Source: Prevotella sp.
GTDB lineage: Bacteria; Bacteroidota; Bacteroidia; Bacteroidales; Bacteroidaceae
NCBI GenBank assembly: GCA_017477435.1
Contig: JAFUVV010000034.1
Span: 1 to 64,000, forward strand
Direction of reading: 5' to 3'
Length of the DNA stretch: 64,000 nucleotides
Shown here: positions 33,286-41,225 of the stretch, in pieces
Position numbering within the stretch: position 1 is the first letter of the stretch
Layout of the letters: every line of letters begins with the position of its first letter
Program-made: the position numbers and the translations under genes
The notes under the pieces: generated by a model
Databases searched by the model: none
What the model was told of the DNA's origin: nothing
What the model saw: the letters and a program-made list of their open reading frames with translations, nothing else

Positions 33286-33996
33286 ATGAAGAAGATTTTT
33301 TTGTTTATAGCTCTTTTCGTCGGTATGAGTAGCTATGGTGCCGACAAGTTGGAAACGCTTCTTGGCAGCGATGGCTTGATTCCTGTTGAGCAGAAGAAAG
33401 ACTCTGTCAAGAAGGAATCGGCTCTCTCTCTGCATTTCGGTGCAGGAGTGAGCTTTCCCCTCAATCTCGATGCCGACTACAGTTTTGTGCCGATGCGTTC
33501 GTTGGAGTTCATGTTCGGCCTCTCCTACGACTACACTCCGAAGGACCGTCTGCAGACCTACTCTGTCGGTATTGCCGGCATTTGGCGCAACTTCGGTCTT
33601 CACTCCGGGCAGTACTTCGGAAAGACCGACGACGGATATGTCGACGTGGCCAGTTTCCCTGAGGGTACCAAGAGCAGGGCATCGCGCATCCACGTCTACA
33701 GCTTTGCCATTCCACTGATGTTCACACAGAAGTTCGGCCACAAGAGCCACTACTCTTTCTCCTTCGGTCCGATCGTCTGTTTCAACAGTGGGAGCATCAA
33801 TTCCCACTATACCATAGGCGACACCGACTACAATGCTTCGACGCGTCACATCGGTACCCGTCCCGTCACGGTCGACATCATGGGCGTCTTCCGGGCTTAT
33901 GGATTCGGGCTCTACTGCAAGTATTCGCCGATGAGCGTGTTCAAGTCAGACCGCGGACCGAAGTTCCAGTCGCTGTCCTTCGGCTTGTATTTCTAA
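33286..33996 (+). CDS. outer-membrane beta-barrel protein
   Basis: 236 residues with a signal peptide (LFVGMSSYGA). Alternating hydrophobic strands (LSLHFGAGVSF, MFGLSYDY, YSFSFGPIV) and a terminal aromatic (SLSFGLYF) mark an OmpA/OprF-like small barrel. It stands alone on the plus strand between its promoter and a terminator. Function unknown. Confidence 0.8.
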   Translation: MKKIFLFIALFVGMSSYGADKLETLLGSDGLIPVEQKKDSVKKESALSLHFGAGVSFPLNLDADYSFVPMRSLEFMFGLSYDYTPKDRLQTYSVGIAGIWRNFGLHSGQYFGKTDDGYVDVASFPEGTKSRASRIHVYSFAIPLMFTQKFGHKSHYSFSFGPIVCFNSGSINSHYTIGDTDYNASTRHIGTRPVTVDIMGVFRAYGFGLYCKYSPMSVFKSDRGPKFQSLSFGLYF

Positions 33997-34085
33997 GAAA
34001 ACGCTAACGATAACGCCAACGGGAACGAAGAAGCGATGACGAAGAAACGTTAACGATAACGCCAACGGGAACGAAGAAACGACAA

Positions 34086-34120
34086 CGAAGCCCTCCTGCA
34101 TCCATAGCAGGGGGGCTTCG
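34086..34120 (+). terminator. terminator of the beta-barrel gene
   Basis: CGAAGCCCTCCTGC and GCAGGGGGGCTTCG pair across a 7-base loop and are followed by TTT. It lies after a hexamer-type repeat stretch (33999-34090) of AACGATAACGCC-like units that separates it from the stop codon. Confidence 0.85.
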
Positions 34121-34193
34121 TTTAATATTCTACATTCTACAATTTACACTCTACACTGTCTCTTCCCCCTCCGGGGGATTAAGGGTGCATCCC

Positions 34194-35507
34194 TTACTTC
34201 TTGCCCTTGAGCAGCGTCACGCATGCTGCTGCGACGGCGAGGCTGCATCCGGCCACTATCATCATGTTGCTCTGATGCGAGCCCACCATCGACAAGATGG
34301 CTCCGCCGAGCAGTGCTGCCACTATCTGTGGTACGCAGATGGCGCAGTTGAAGAGACCCAGGTAGGCTCCCATGTGACCATATCCCTCGAGCGCATTTGT
34401 AACGAATGCGAACGGCATGGCGAGCATTGCTGCCCATGCGCATCCGATGAGCAGGAATGGAACGAACTGAAGGTACTGGTCGTGAATGAACGGCACCATT
34501 GCAAATCCCAGTCCCCCGAGCAGCAGCGACACGGCGTAGGCCACCTTCGCGTTCTTCATCTTGGCCAGCACGACAGCCCATGCCACGCTGCCCAAGGCTT
34601 GCACGGCAAAGAGGATGCCCACCCAGTTGCCTGCCGTCTGGAATGTCTCCGATGCGGCGTCGGTGGTGTTCCACACCGTCTCGGCAATAGCGCCGGTGGT
34701 GTAGTTCCACATATAGAGGAACGCCGCCCACGAGAAGAACTGCACCAGGCTCACTTTCCAGAACATCGACGGGGCCTTGCGCAGCAGCGTCAGCCAGTTG
34801 CCCGACGTCGTCTCCTTGCTCTCCCCGGCCGTGGCAGCGATGCCGTTGTATTCGGCATACTCCTTCGGGTTCCACTCCTTCACCTTCATCGTGGTGTAGA
34901 CGACACACAGTATCAGTATCGCCGCACCGATGTAGAACGACCATATCACCGAGTCGGGCACCACGCCCTTCTCGGCCACGTTCTTTATTCCCAGCCATGT
35001 GAAGACGAAGGGGAAGATGAATCCCACCACGCTTCCTGCGTTGCATAGGAACGACTGGATGCTGTAGGCCTTCGCCTTCTGTTCCTCGTTCACCATGTCG
35101 CCCACGAGCATCTTAAACGGCTGCATGGCCATGTTGAGGCTTGTGTCGAGAAACATCAGCGCTATCAGTCCGAATATCATAGCTCCTCCCACCGTCAGTC
35201 CGAGCGAGCCGGAGTTGGGCAGCAGGCACATCACGAGCACTGCCACGGCAGCACCGACGAACAGGTAGGGGATGCGCCGGCCCCATCGTGTCCACGTATT
35301 GTCGGACAGTGAGCCCACGATGGGCTGCACGATCATGCCCATGAGCGGCGGGAGTATCCAGAAATAACTGAGGTTGTGGGGGTCGGCCCCAAGTGTTGCA
35401 AAGATGCGTGAGATATTGGCACTCTGCAGCGCATAGGCTATCTGCACGCCGAAGAATCCGAAACTAAGGTTCCATAGATTCCAGAATGATTGATTTGGCT
35501 TGTTCAT
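34194..35507 (-). CDS. MFS sugar transporter (maltose/GPH-like)
   Basis: 437 residues with 12 predicted membrane segments. It begins FWNLWNLSFGFFGVQIAYAL and has GRRIPYLFVGA and SLSDNTWTRWGRR, as in sucrose/maltose carriers. Its position beside the LacI regulator and the Sus genes makes it the likely inner-membrane importer of maltose or maltodextrins released in the periplasm. Its start lies 149 bp after the LacI stop; the gap holds a TTGAAAGTTGA-type simple repeat (about 35513-35548). Confidence 0.88.
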   Translation of the reverse strand: MNKPNQSFWNLWNLSFGFFGVQIAYALQSANISRIFATLGADPHNLSYFWILPPLMGMIVQPIVGSLSDNTWTRWGRRIPYLFVGAAVAVLVMCLLPNSGSLGLTVGGAMIFGLIALMFLDTSLNMAMQPFKMLVGDMVNEEQKAKAYSIQSFLCNAGSVVGFIFPFVFTWLGIKNVAEKGVVPDSVIWSFYIGAAILILCVVYTTMKVKEWNPKEYAEYNGIAATAGESKETTSGNWLTLLRKAPSMFWKVSLVQFFSWAAFLYMWNYTTGAIAETVWNTTDAASETFQTAGNWVGILFAVQALGSVAWAVVLAKMKNAKVAYAVSLLLGGLGFAMVPFIHDQYLQFVPFLLIGCAWAAMLAMPFAFVTNALEGYGHMGAYLGLFNCAICVPQIVAALLGGAILSMVGSHQSNMMIVAGCSLAVAAACVTLLKGKK

Positions 35508-35656
35508 AATTCATAATTGAAAATTGAAAGTTGAAAGTTGAAAATTATGATTAGCTCGAGAGTAATGAGCGTGAAGTGAGAGTCCCACCTAATCTCCTCA
35601 GGAGGATAAAGTTCCACTTACCCCTCCCTCGGGAGGGGATGGGGGTGGGCCCTGCA

Positions 35657-36682
35657 TTATCTTGTTGTCCCTCTTATGATGAGTCGGGTGCGTACGACGC
35701 GCTTCTCCACCTTTTCTGCCGGGATGATTCCCTCCACCTTGTCTATCAGTATGTCGACGGCCTCGGTGCCCAGTTTGTGTCCACGCTGTTCCACTGTCGT
35801 GAGCATGGGGTCGCATGCTATGGCGCGCTCGCCGTTGGTGAATCCGCAGATACTCACGTCTTCCGGTATGCGGCGGCCCATCCGCTTTGCCGAGTAGAGT
35901 ATTCCGATTGCCGTGTCGTCGTTTATTGCGAAGAATGCGTCGGGCGGATTGTCGCCGTCGAGCATCTGAGGTACTATTGCCTCGGCGTCGGAGCGGTTGT
36001 CGCACAGCACGTGGAGAGTCTCGTCGGGGGTGATGCCATGTTTCAGGAGCGAGTCGCGATAGCCGTTGTAGCGGTTCTTGGATATCTCCAGATTCATTGC
36101 TGTCCCGAAGAACGCTATCCTCCGGCAGCCTGTCTCGATGAGGTGGTTCACGGCGTTGAACGCACCCATATAGTCGTCTACCACGACGCGGCTCGTGTTC
36201 AGACCCGTACAGATGCGGTCGTAGAACACCAGCGGCAGGTTGTTGTTTATCATCTTCTGGAAGTGGTCATACCTTTGTGTGTTCTTCGCCTGCGAGACGA
36301 TGATGCCGCAGCAGCGGTTCAGCAGGAACCTGTCGCAGATTCTCACTTCCTCGTCGTACTGCTCGTTGCTCTGTGCCACTGCCACCATGTATCCGCGTGC
36401 CGTTGCCTCGTCTTCGATGCCCGAGAGGATGGAGGAGAAGTAGAAGTGGTTTATCTGCGGCACGATCACTCCGATGATCTTCGTCGGCTGCAGCCGGCAC
36501 TTCCTCAGGTTCTCCGCCAGGATGTTGGGATAGAAATTATGTTCGCGCGCGAAGGCCTTTATCTTCTCCCTCTGTGCTTCGCTTATGCGAGGGTTGTCTT
36601 TCAGTGCGCGCGACACCGTAGCCACCGAGACTCCGAGCTCGCGGGCTATGTCCTTCATCGTAATGGGCGTGGGCTTGTTCAT
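35657..36682 (-). CDS. LacI-family transcriptional regulator
   Basis: 341 residues. The helix-turn-helix is KDIARELGVSVATVSRALK (about 9-27) with the hinge helix (NILAENLRKCR), followed by a periplasmic-binding-protein-like ligand domain. LacI-type proteins bind palindromes with a central CG, and two such sites (GCAAACGTTTGC) stand upstream of susC and the GH77 operon. It is therefore the most likely regulator of the starch locus, in place of the SusR of Bacteroides thetaiotaomicron. Sugar signal unknown, probably maltose or maltodextrin. Confidence 0.93.
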   Translation of the reverse strand: MNKPTPITMKDIARELGVSVATVSRALKDNPRISEAQREKIKAFAREHNFYPNILAENLRKCRLQPTKIIGVIVPQINHFYFSSILSGIEDEATARGYMVAVAQSNEQYDEEVRICDRFLLNRCCGIIVSQAKNTQRYDHFQKMINNNLPLVFYDRICTGLNTSRVVVDDYMGAFNAVNHLIETGCRRIAFFGTAMNLEISKNRYNGYRDSLLKHGITPDETLHVLCDNRSDAEAIVPQMLDGDNPPDAFFAINDDTAIGILYSAKRMGRRIPEDVSICGFTNGERAIACDPMLTTVEQRGHKLGTEAVDILIDKVEGIIPAEKVEKRVVRTRLIIRGTTR

Positions 36683-36718
36683 CGTGAGAAAGAATTGTGT
36701 ATGAGGTTAGTTCTTTGG

Positions 36719-36726
36719 CAAAAGTA
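36719..36726 (-). promoter_or_regulatory. -7 box (TACTTTTG) of the LacI-MFS genes
   Basis: TACTTTTG on the minus strand, 37 bp before the LacI ATG, matches TAnnTTTG. No GCAAACGTTTGC-like site is present here, so autoregulation is not evident. Confidence 0.55.
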
Positions 36727-36793
36727 TTAAAAAAGCGCTGTCTGACAAAACTTTTTCTGCTTTATTTTATCCTCTTGCTACTCTCTTGCCGCC

Positions 36794-36878
36794 AGTACAT
36801 GGTTCATGTACTCCGAGTACAAGGCTCATGTACTCGGAGTCGGACGTTCGTGTACTCGCAGTACAAAGCCCATGTACT
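36794..36878. repeat. 22-bp-phase inverted-repeat array, four units (array C)
   Basis: 85 bp, units AGTAC...GTACT with AAAGCCCAT in the last, each separated by 3 bp. One unit is degenerate (AGTCGGACGTTCGTGTACT). It lies between the LacI gene and the susF terminator. Confidence 0.9.
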
Positions 36879-36919
36879 GTGCCCTGCGTGGCTCACCGGC
36901 TGCCGATATAGTGCAGAGA

Positions 36920-36952
36920 AAAGCCGCAGGGCAGTGATTGCTCTGCGGCTTT
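36920..36952. terminator. terminator after susF (possibly bidirectional)
   Basis: AAAGCCGCAG and CTGCGGCTTT pair; the minus-strand side is followed by a T-rich tract. It ends the susC-D-E-F transcript. A hexamer simple repeat (AACGTTATCG-type, 36998-37054) lies between it and the susF stop. Confidence 0.8.
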
Positions 36953-37058
36953 AAAGCCTCTGATATCCCCGCAGAGGGGAAATGAGTTGTCGTTTGTGTT
37001 CCCGTTAACGTTATCGTTGTCGTTTGTGTTCCCGTTCCCGTTAACGTTATCGTTGCCG

Positions 37059-38426
37059 TCAGAACTTGTTGAACACCACGCGGTTCTTGCCTTCGTAGGA
37101 GATATAGAGCTCTATGCGATAGGTTCCTGCCTTCACTTCGAGGTCTTTACCGCCGTACTGTGTGAGGTTGTCGTAGGCTGTCGGGTCGCCGTTGGCTCCG
37201 CCCCATGACACTGCCCAGTCGTCGTTCATGGCGAACTTGACTACTGCGTCGTCATTGAGAGAGAGCGGGGCTTCCCATGCGCCGGTAGACTGGTTGTAGG
37301 TCATGTGCATTGCTTCGTCGGCAGGGTTCCAGCCGTTGTGCGAGCCCACGATGGTGATGCTCTTCACCTCGGTGACGGCATAGGTCATCTCCTGCAGGTT
37401 GACGTCGACCTGATAGAAGCCTGGGTTAACGCCCGGGCAGTTGCCTCCGCCGTTGTCGGCTATGCGGTTGTCGCCGTCATACTCCCAGTCGCCGTTCCAG
37501 TCGTTTTCATTGGGCTTGAACTTAAACTCGCCGTTGAGGAAGTAGTAACCCTGGTAGATTCCGTCGGCGTTGGGGCTGTAGAGGGCGTGGGCAGTGCCCC
37601 AGCTGGTCTCGTTGCCGATCTCGTAGATGTAGTTGCTGAATGCGAGTGCCTCGTACGACCATGTCTGCTCCATCATGTCGAAGGTCAGGCGATAGTAGCG
37701 TGCTCCTTCTACAGCCGTGATCTTGAGGTTGCCTCCGACGTTGTTGGTGGCAAACTTGCCTTCGACGTCGCTTGCTGTGAGACACTTCGACCAGTCGCCT
37801 CCGAGTCCGCTCTTCGGTGTCACCTTGAACTCGATGTCGCCTGTTCCGGCAGGGATTGTGCATGTGAAGACGGGATTCTCGTAGGGATCGACGCCGCCAT
37901 TGCTCAGTTCGTAGGTGGTATCGCTGTTGTTCCAGCCGTTGAGGGAGCCGGTGAGGTAGTAGGCATCTTCGATCTCCGGTGCGTTTGGCGTGGCAGAGAA
38001 TGTTGTCTCGGCCTGTGTGCGTACGCTGACGCTGTTGAGAGTAGACGTTGCAATGACGGTGACGGGGATGATTCGCTCCACCGGGCGTCTGCCGTAGAGG
38101 CTTTCCACAGCAGCCTGCACTTCTTCGGTGAGGGCATATCCGTTCTCGTCGGTAGCAATCTTGATTGTGCGTGATCCGTCGGCATTTGCGAGGATTGCCT
38201 CGTAGGTGGTTGTGGTACCTTCTTCGGCGGTCACTGTGGGTACAAACAGCTGGAGCGTCTCTGCCTCGACGGTAGCGAAGTCGACAGCGGCAGCAGGCTC
38301 TACAGCCAGCTCAACGTTGCTGGGCTCCTCAGAGGGATTGCTCTGAGGGTCGGCCCAGTCGGTATAGTCTTCGGAGCATGCTGCCACGAGGCATACAAGT
38401 CCGAGTGTATATAAAAGCTTTTTCAT
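37059..38426 (-). CDS. susF: SusF-type surface starch-binding lipoprotein
   Basis: 455 residues with a lipoprotein signal (LVCLVAACSED). An N-terminal region with TTYEAILANADGSRTI-like SusE/F domain is followed by several starch-binding modules; the last two (from IYEIGNETSW) contain FKFKPNENDWNGDWEYDG, MTYNQSTGAWEA and WAVSWGGANGDP, with the aromatic residues expected to stack on glucose rings. The C-terminal about 220 residues are closely similar to the preceding gene. Binds starch on the cell surface with SusD. Gap to susE 47 bp. Confidence 0.9.
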   Translation of the reverse strand: MKKLLYTLGLVCLVAACSEDYTDWADPQSNPSEEPSNVELAVEPAAAVDFATVEAETLQLFVPTVTAEEGTTTTYEAILANADGSRTIKIATDENGYALTEEVQAAVESLYGRRPVERIIPVTVIATSTLNSVSVRTQAETTFSATPNAPEIEDAYYLTGSLNGWNNSDTTYELSNGGVDPYENPVFTCTIPAGTGDIEFKVTPKSGLGGDWSKCLTASDVEGKFATNNVGGNLKITAVEGARYYRLTFDMMEQTWSYEALAFSNYIYEIGNETSWGTAHALYSPNADGIYQGYYFLNGEFKFKPNENDWNGDWEYDGDNRIADNGGGNCPGVNPGFYQVDVNLQEMTYAVTEVKSITIVGSHNGWNPADEAMHMTYNQSTGAWEAPLSLNDDAVVKFAMNDDWAVSWGGANGDPTAYDNLTQYGGKDLEVKAGTYRIELYISYEGKNRVVFNKF

Positions 38427-38473
38427 TTTTACTTCAGTTTTTATTATGCATTATGAATTTCTGATTATGCATT

Positions 38474-39580
38474 TTATTTCAGTACTACTCGGTTGTTGCC
38501 TTCGTAGCTGATGAAGAGCTGCACGATATATGCGCCTGCTTTCACGTTGAGGTCCTTGCCATTGTCCTGTGTGAGGTTGTCGTAGGCATCCGGATCGCCG
38601 TTTGCACCACCCCATGACACTGCCCAGTCGTGGTTCACGCGGAACTTCATCGCTCCGTCGGTGAGGGTTGTCTTTACCTCCCATGCACCTGTCTCGGGGT
38701 TGTAGGTCATGTCGGTGTCGGTGTCCCAGTTGCCATTCACAGTACCGATGATGGAGATAGTGTTCACCTTCGTGACTTTGTAGGTGTACTTGTCGCCAGT
38801 CATGTCGGCATCAATCTGGTAGAATCCTGCTTCGACAGCGGGGAAGTTGGCACCGCCATTGTCAGCGAATACACCTTCTTCTCCGGCATATTCCCAGTCG
38901 CCGGTCCAGTCGTTCTCGTTAGGACGGAACTTGAACTCGCCGTTGAGCCAGTAGTAGCCCTGATAGATGCCGTCGAGGTTCGGGCTGCGCAGTGGGTGAA
39001 CGATCTTCCAGTCAGACTCGTTGCCGATTTCATAGATGAACTCCGGATAAACCTTTGCCTCTACGAAGATAGGTACGACGGTGAGCTTGATTACATTTGA
39101 GTAGATGGGAGCGAGCTGTGAGTACTCCGACACGAGACGGATGTATACATCCTGCGATGCCGGCACGTCTTCGTCGGCCTCCCATTTAGCGATATTCACA
39201 ATTGCCTTTGCGAGTGCCTCCTTGTCGATAGAGCCCTTGCAAGAGTTGAAAGTGTTGCTCAGTTCGACGTAGTCGCATACGGTCTCTCCGCTTTCGTCTG
39301 CCAGTTCCTCGGCATACGACTTCGTGAAGGAACCGTTGAGAGATATCTGAGCGATATATGTAGCTGCCACTGGGAATCCGCCGTAGTCAGGCTGCGACCA
39401 TGTGAGAGGCAGGCTCGATGTAGTAGCGAGGTCGACCAGCGATGCAGCATACGAAGGGCTGTTCAGCGTGAACGATGTGGGCTGAAGAAGCGTGGGGTTT
39501 GAATCGCGGTCGTCGTCGCATGCAGTGAAAAGGCATGCGCTGCAGAGAAGCAGCAGTGATGACATTATGATCTTTTTCAT
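38474..39580 (-). CDS. susE: SusE-type surface starch-binding lipoprotein
   Basis: 368 residues from the ATG preceding KKIIMSS; an earlier Met in the same frame lies in the susD 3' region. Lipoprotein signal CLFTACDDD. The N-terminal SusE domain (SLPLTWSQPDYGGFP) is followed by modules with FKFRPNENDWTGDWEYAG and WAVSWGGANGDPDAYDNL, nearly the same as in susF. It holds starch at the surface for SusC/D. Gap to susD 29 bp. Length agrees with SusE of Bacteroides. Confidence 0.9.
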   Translation of the reverse strand: MKKIIMSSLLLLCSACLFTACDDDRDSNPTLLQPTSFTLNSPSYAASLVDLATTSSLPLTWSQPDYGGFPVAATYIAQISLNGSFTKSYAEELADESGETVCDYVELSNTFNSCKGSIDKEALAKAIVNIAKWEADEDVPASQDVYIRLVSEYSQLAPIYSNVIKLTVVPIFVEAKVYPEFIYEIGNESDWKIVHPLRSPNLDGIYQGYYWLNGEFKFRPNENDWTGDWEYAGEEGVFADNGGANFPAVEAGFYQIDADMTGDKYTYKVTKVNTISIIGTVNGNWDTDTDMTYNPETGAWEVKTTLTDGAMKFRVNHDWAVSWGGANGDPDAYDNLTQDNGKDLNVKAGAYIVQLFISYEGNNRVVLK

Positions 39581-39609
39581 ATTCTTGCGTTCTTTATTTG
39601 TTTTATCCA

Positions 39610-41202
39610 TTAATATCCAGGATTCTGCTTCAGATTCTCGTTCACAGAAAGATCGCTGCTCGGCAGAGGCATGAGGTTGTAGTTGCTGCTGAAGTTGCGT
39701 CCTGCAGGAGCACCATTCTTCCATGTCCAGATGTAGTCGGCGTTGTCGCCACCGAACTTTCCGTAGCGGATGAGGTCGGTGCGGCGCAGGCCTTCCAAGT
39801 AGAGTTCACGCGAGCGTTCGTCGAGGATGTCCTGAAGATTGTAGCTCGACTTTGTCGTCGTACCGGCACGCATACGGAGCTGGTTGATAAGACTTGTACC
39901 CTCCGAAGTGGTGTTGCCTCCGTTCTGACGTGCTGTTGCTTCGGCGTATGTCAGATAGGCCTCGGCCACACGGAAGAAGAAGAAATCGGTGTCGCAGAAG
40001 TCGGTGCGTGTCGGTGTGCCATTTGTTGCATAGAAGTTGTTGAACTTCGTGATGGAGTATCCCTGACGGAATGTTATGACCGACTCGATGTCGAGGGTGC
40101 GGTCTTGGCTCCAGAAGAGAGCGCGGTCGTCGCCGGCTGCTTCCTGCAGGTCGTCCTTGTTGCCGGCGGGAGCATTGTCGTTGGGGAAGAATTTCCTTAC
40201 GAGCTCTTTGCGTGCACGGTTGCCTGCCCAGTTGCCGCTGGTGCCGTTGGATGGCATGTCTTCATCCCAGCATCCTGCCATGAGGAACATTGTGCATCCG
40301 TAGCCGGCAGTCTTGTCGCCTTGGAGAAGGATCGGGAAGATGCCTTCCACGGATGATCCGTTCTGTCCGTTGTCGCCCATGAAGAGCTGTTCGTATGCAG
40401 TATATCCGTTCTGTGCAGTGGTGTAGAGGTGGTAGTCGGATTTGATCACCTTGTTTGCGTACTCTGCAGCCTTTGCCCACTGGGCTGTTCCGGTGTATAC
40501 TTCGGCGTTCAGATAGAGGCGCGAGAGCAGCATCCACGCTGCTGCTTTGTCCACACGTCCGTAGTCGGAGTCGGATGATGTGCGGGCTTTTGCGTCCATG
40601 AGCTGTGGTTCGATTTCGAGGAGTTCGTTCTCGAGCCACTCATACATCTCGGCCTGTGAACGCTGCTGTGGTTTCTCCGGTGTGACTCTGATGGCCAGTG
40701 GGATGTTTCCGAATGCGTCCATAGCGAGGTATAGCTGCAGTGCACGGAGGAAGCGCACTTCGGCAGTGCGTGTCTCGTCGATTTCGCTTGCTGCTTCAAG
40801 GTACTGGTTGCAGATGGAGATTCCGTAGTAGAGGCGGTTGTAGTAGATGCTCACCATCATGTTTGAGGCGTCCTGCTGATTGATTGTCAGAGTGGTGATA
40901 CCTGGGTCGGTCCATGCACAGAGCACGTGGTCGGTAGTAGCCTCGTTTACGTTGAAGTACTGGCGTACGAGTCCTGCTGTACCAGCATCTTCTGCTGCGA
41001 TATTTGCGCTACCTGGTCCGTCGCCTTCGATGGCGAAGTTGGCGTAGCACATATTGAAGAGCGATGCATCATTCAGTTCCGTGTTCATGTTTGGGTCGAT
41101 AGGAGTAACATCGAGATCGCCCACGCACGACGTTGTCCCAAGTGCCAGGAGCAAGGTCATTGCTGCTGCGGGAACTATTGTGTTGATACTATATCTTTTC
41201 AT
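39610..41202 (-). CDS. susD: SusD-type starch-binding lipoprotein
   Basis: 530 residues with a lipoprotein signal (LLLALGTTSC). TPR-like helices and RAL-LYLAMDAFGNIPLAI plus the C-terminal FRVAEAYLTYAEATAR and GLRRTDLIRYGKF are typical of the SusD family. It sits over the SusC barrel and passes malto-oligosaccharides to it. Gap to susC 23 bp. Confidence 0.95.
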   Translation of the reverse strand: MKRYSINTIVPAAAMTLLLALGTTSCVGDLDVTPIDPNMNTELNDASLFNMCYANFAIEGDGPGSANIAAEDAGTAGLVRQYFNVNEATTDHVLCAWTDPGITTLTINQQDASNMMVSIYYNRLYYGISICNQYLEAASEIDETRTAEVRFLRALQLYLAMDAFGNIPLAIRVTPEKPQQRSQAEMYEWLENELLEIEPQLMDAKARTSSDSDYGRVDKAAAWMLLSRLYLNAEVYTGTAQWAKAAEYANKVIKSDYHLYTTAQNGYTAYEQLFMGDNGQNGSSVEGIFPILLQGDKTAGYGCTMFLMAGCWDEDMPSNGTSGNWAGNRARKELVRKFFPNDNAPAGNKDDLQEAAGDDRALFWSQDRTLDIESVITFRQGYSITKFNNFYATNGTPTRTDFCDTDFFFFRVAEAYLTYAEATARQNGGNTTSEGTSLINQLRMRAGTTTKSSYNLQDILDERSRELYLEGLRRTDLIRYGKFGGDNADYIWTWKNGAPAGRNFSSNYNLMPLPSSDLSVNENLKQNPGY

Positions 41203-41225
41203 TTCTGTTCTGAATTAATTGTTGT

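Noticed and set aside
34144..35046. A 300-codon frame overlapping the MFS transporter
   Set aside because: Arg/Gly-rich translation out of frame with a clear 12-helix transporter.
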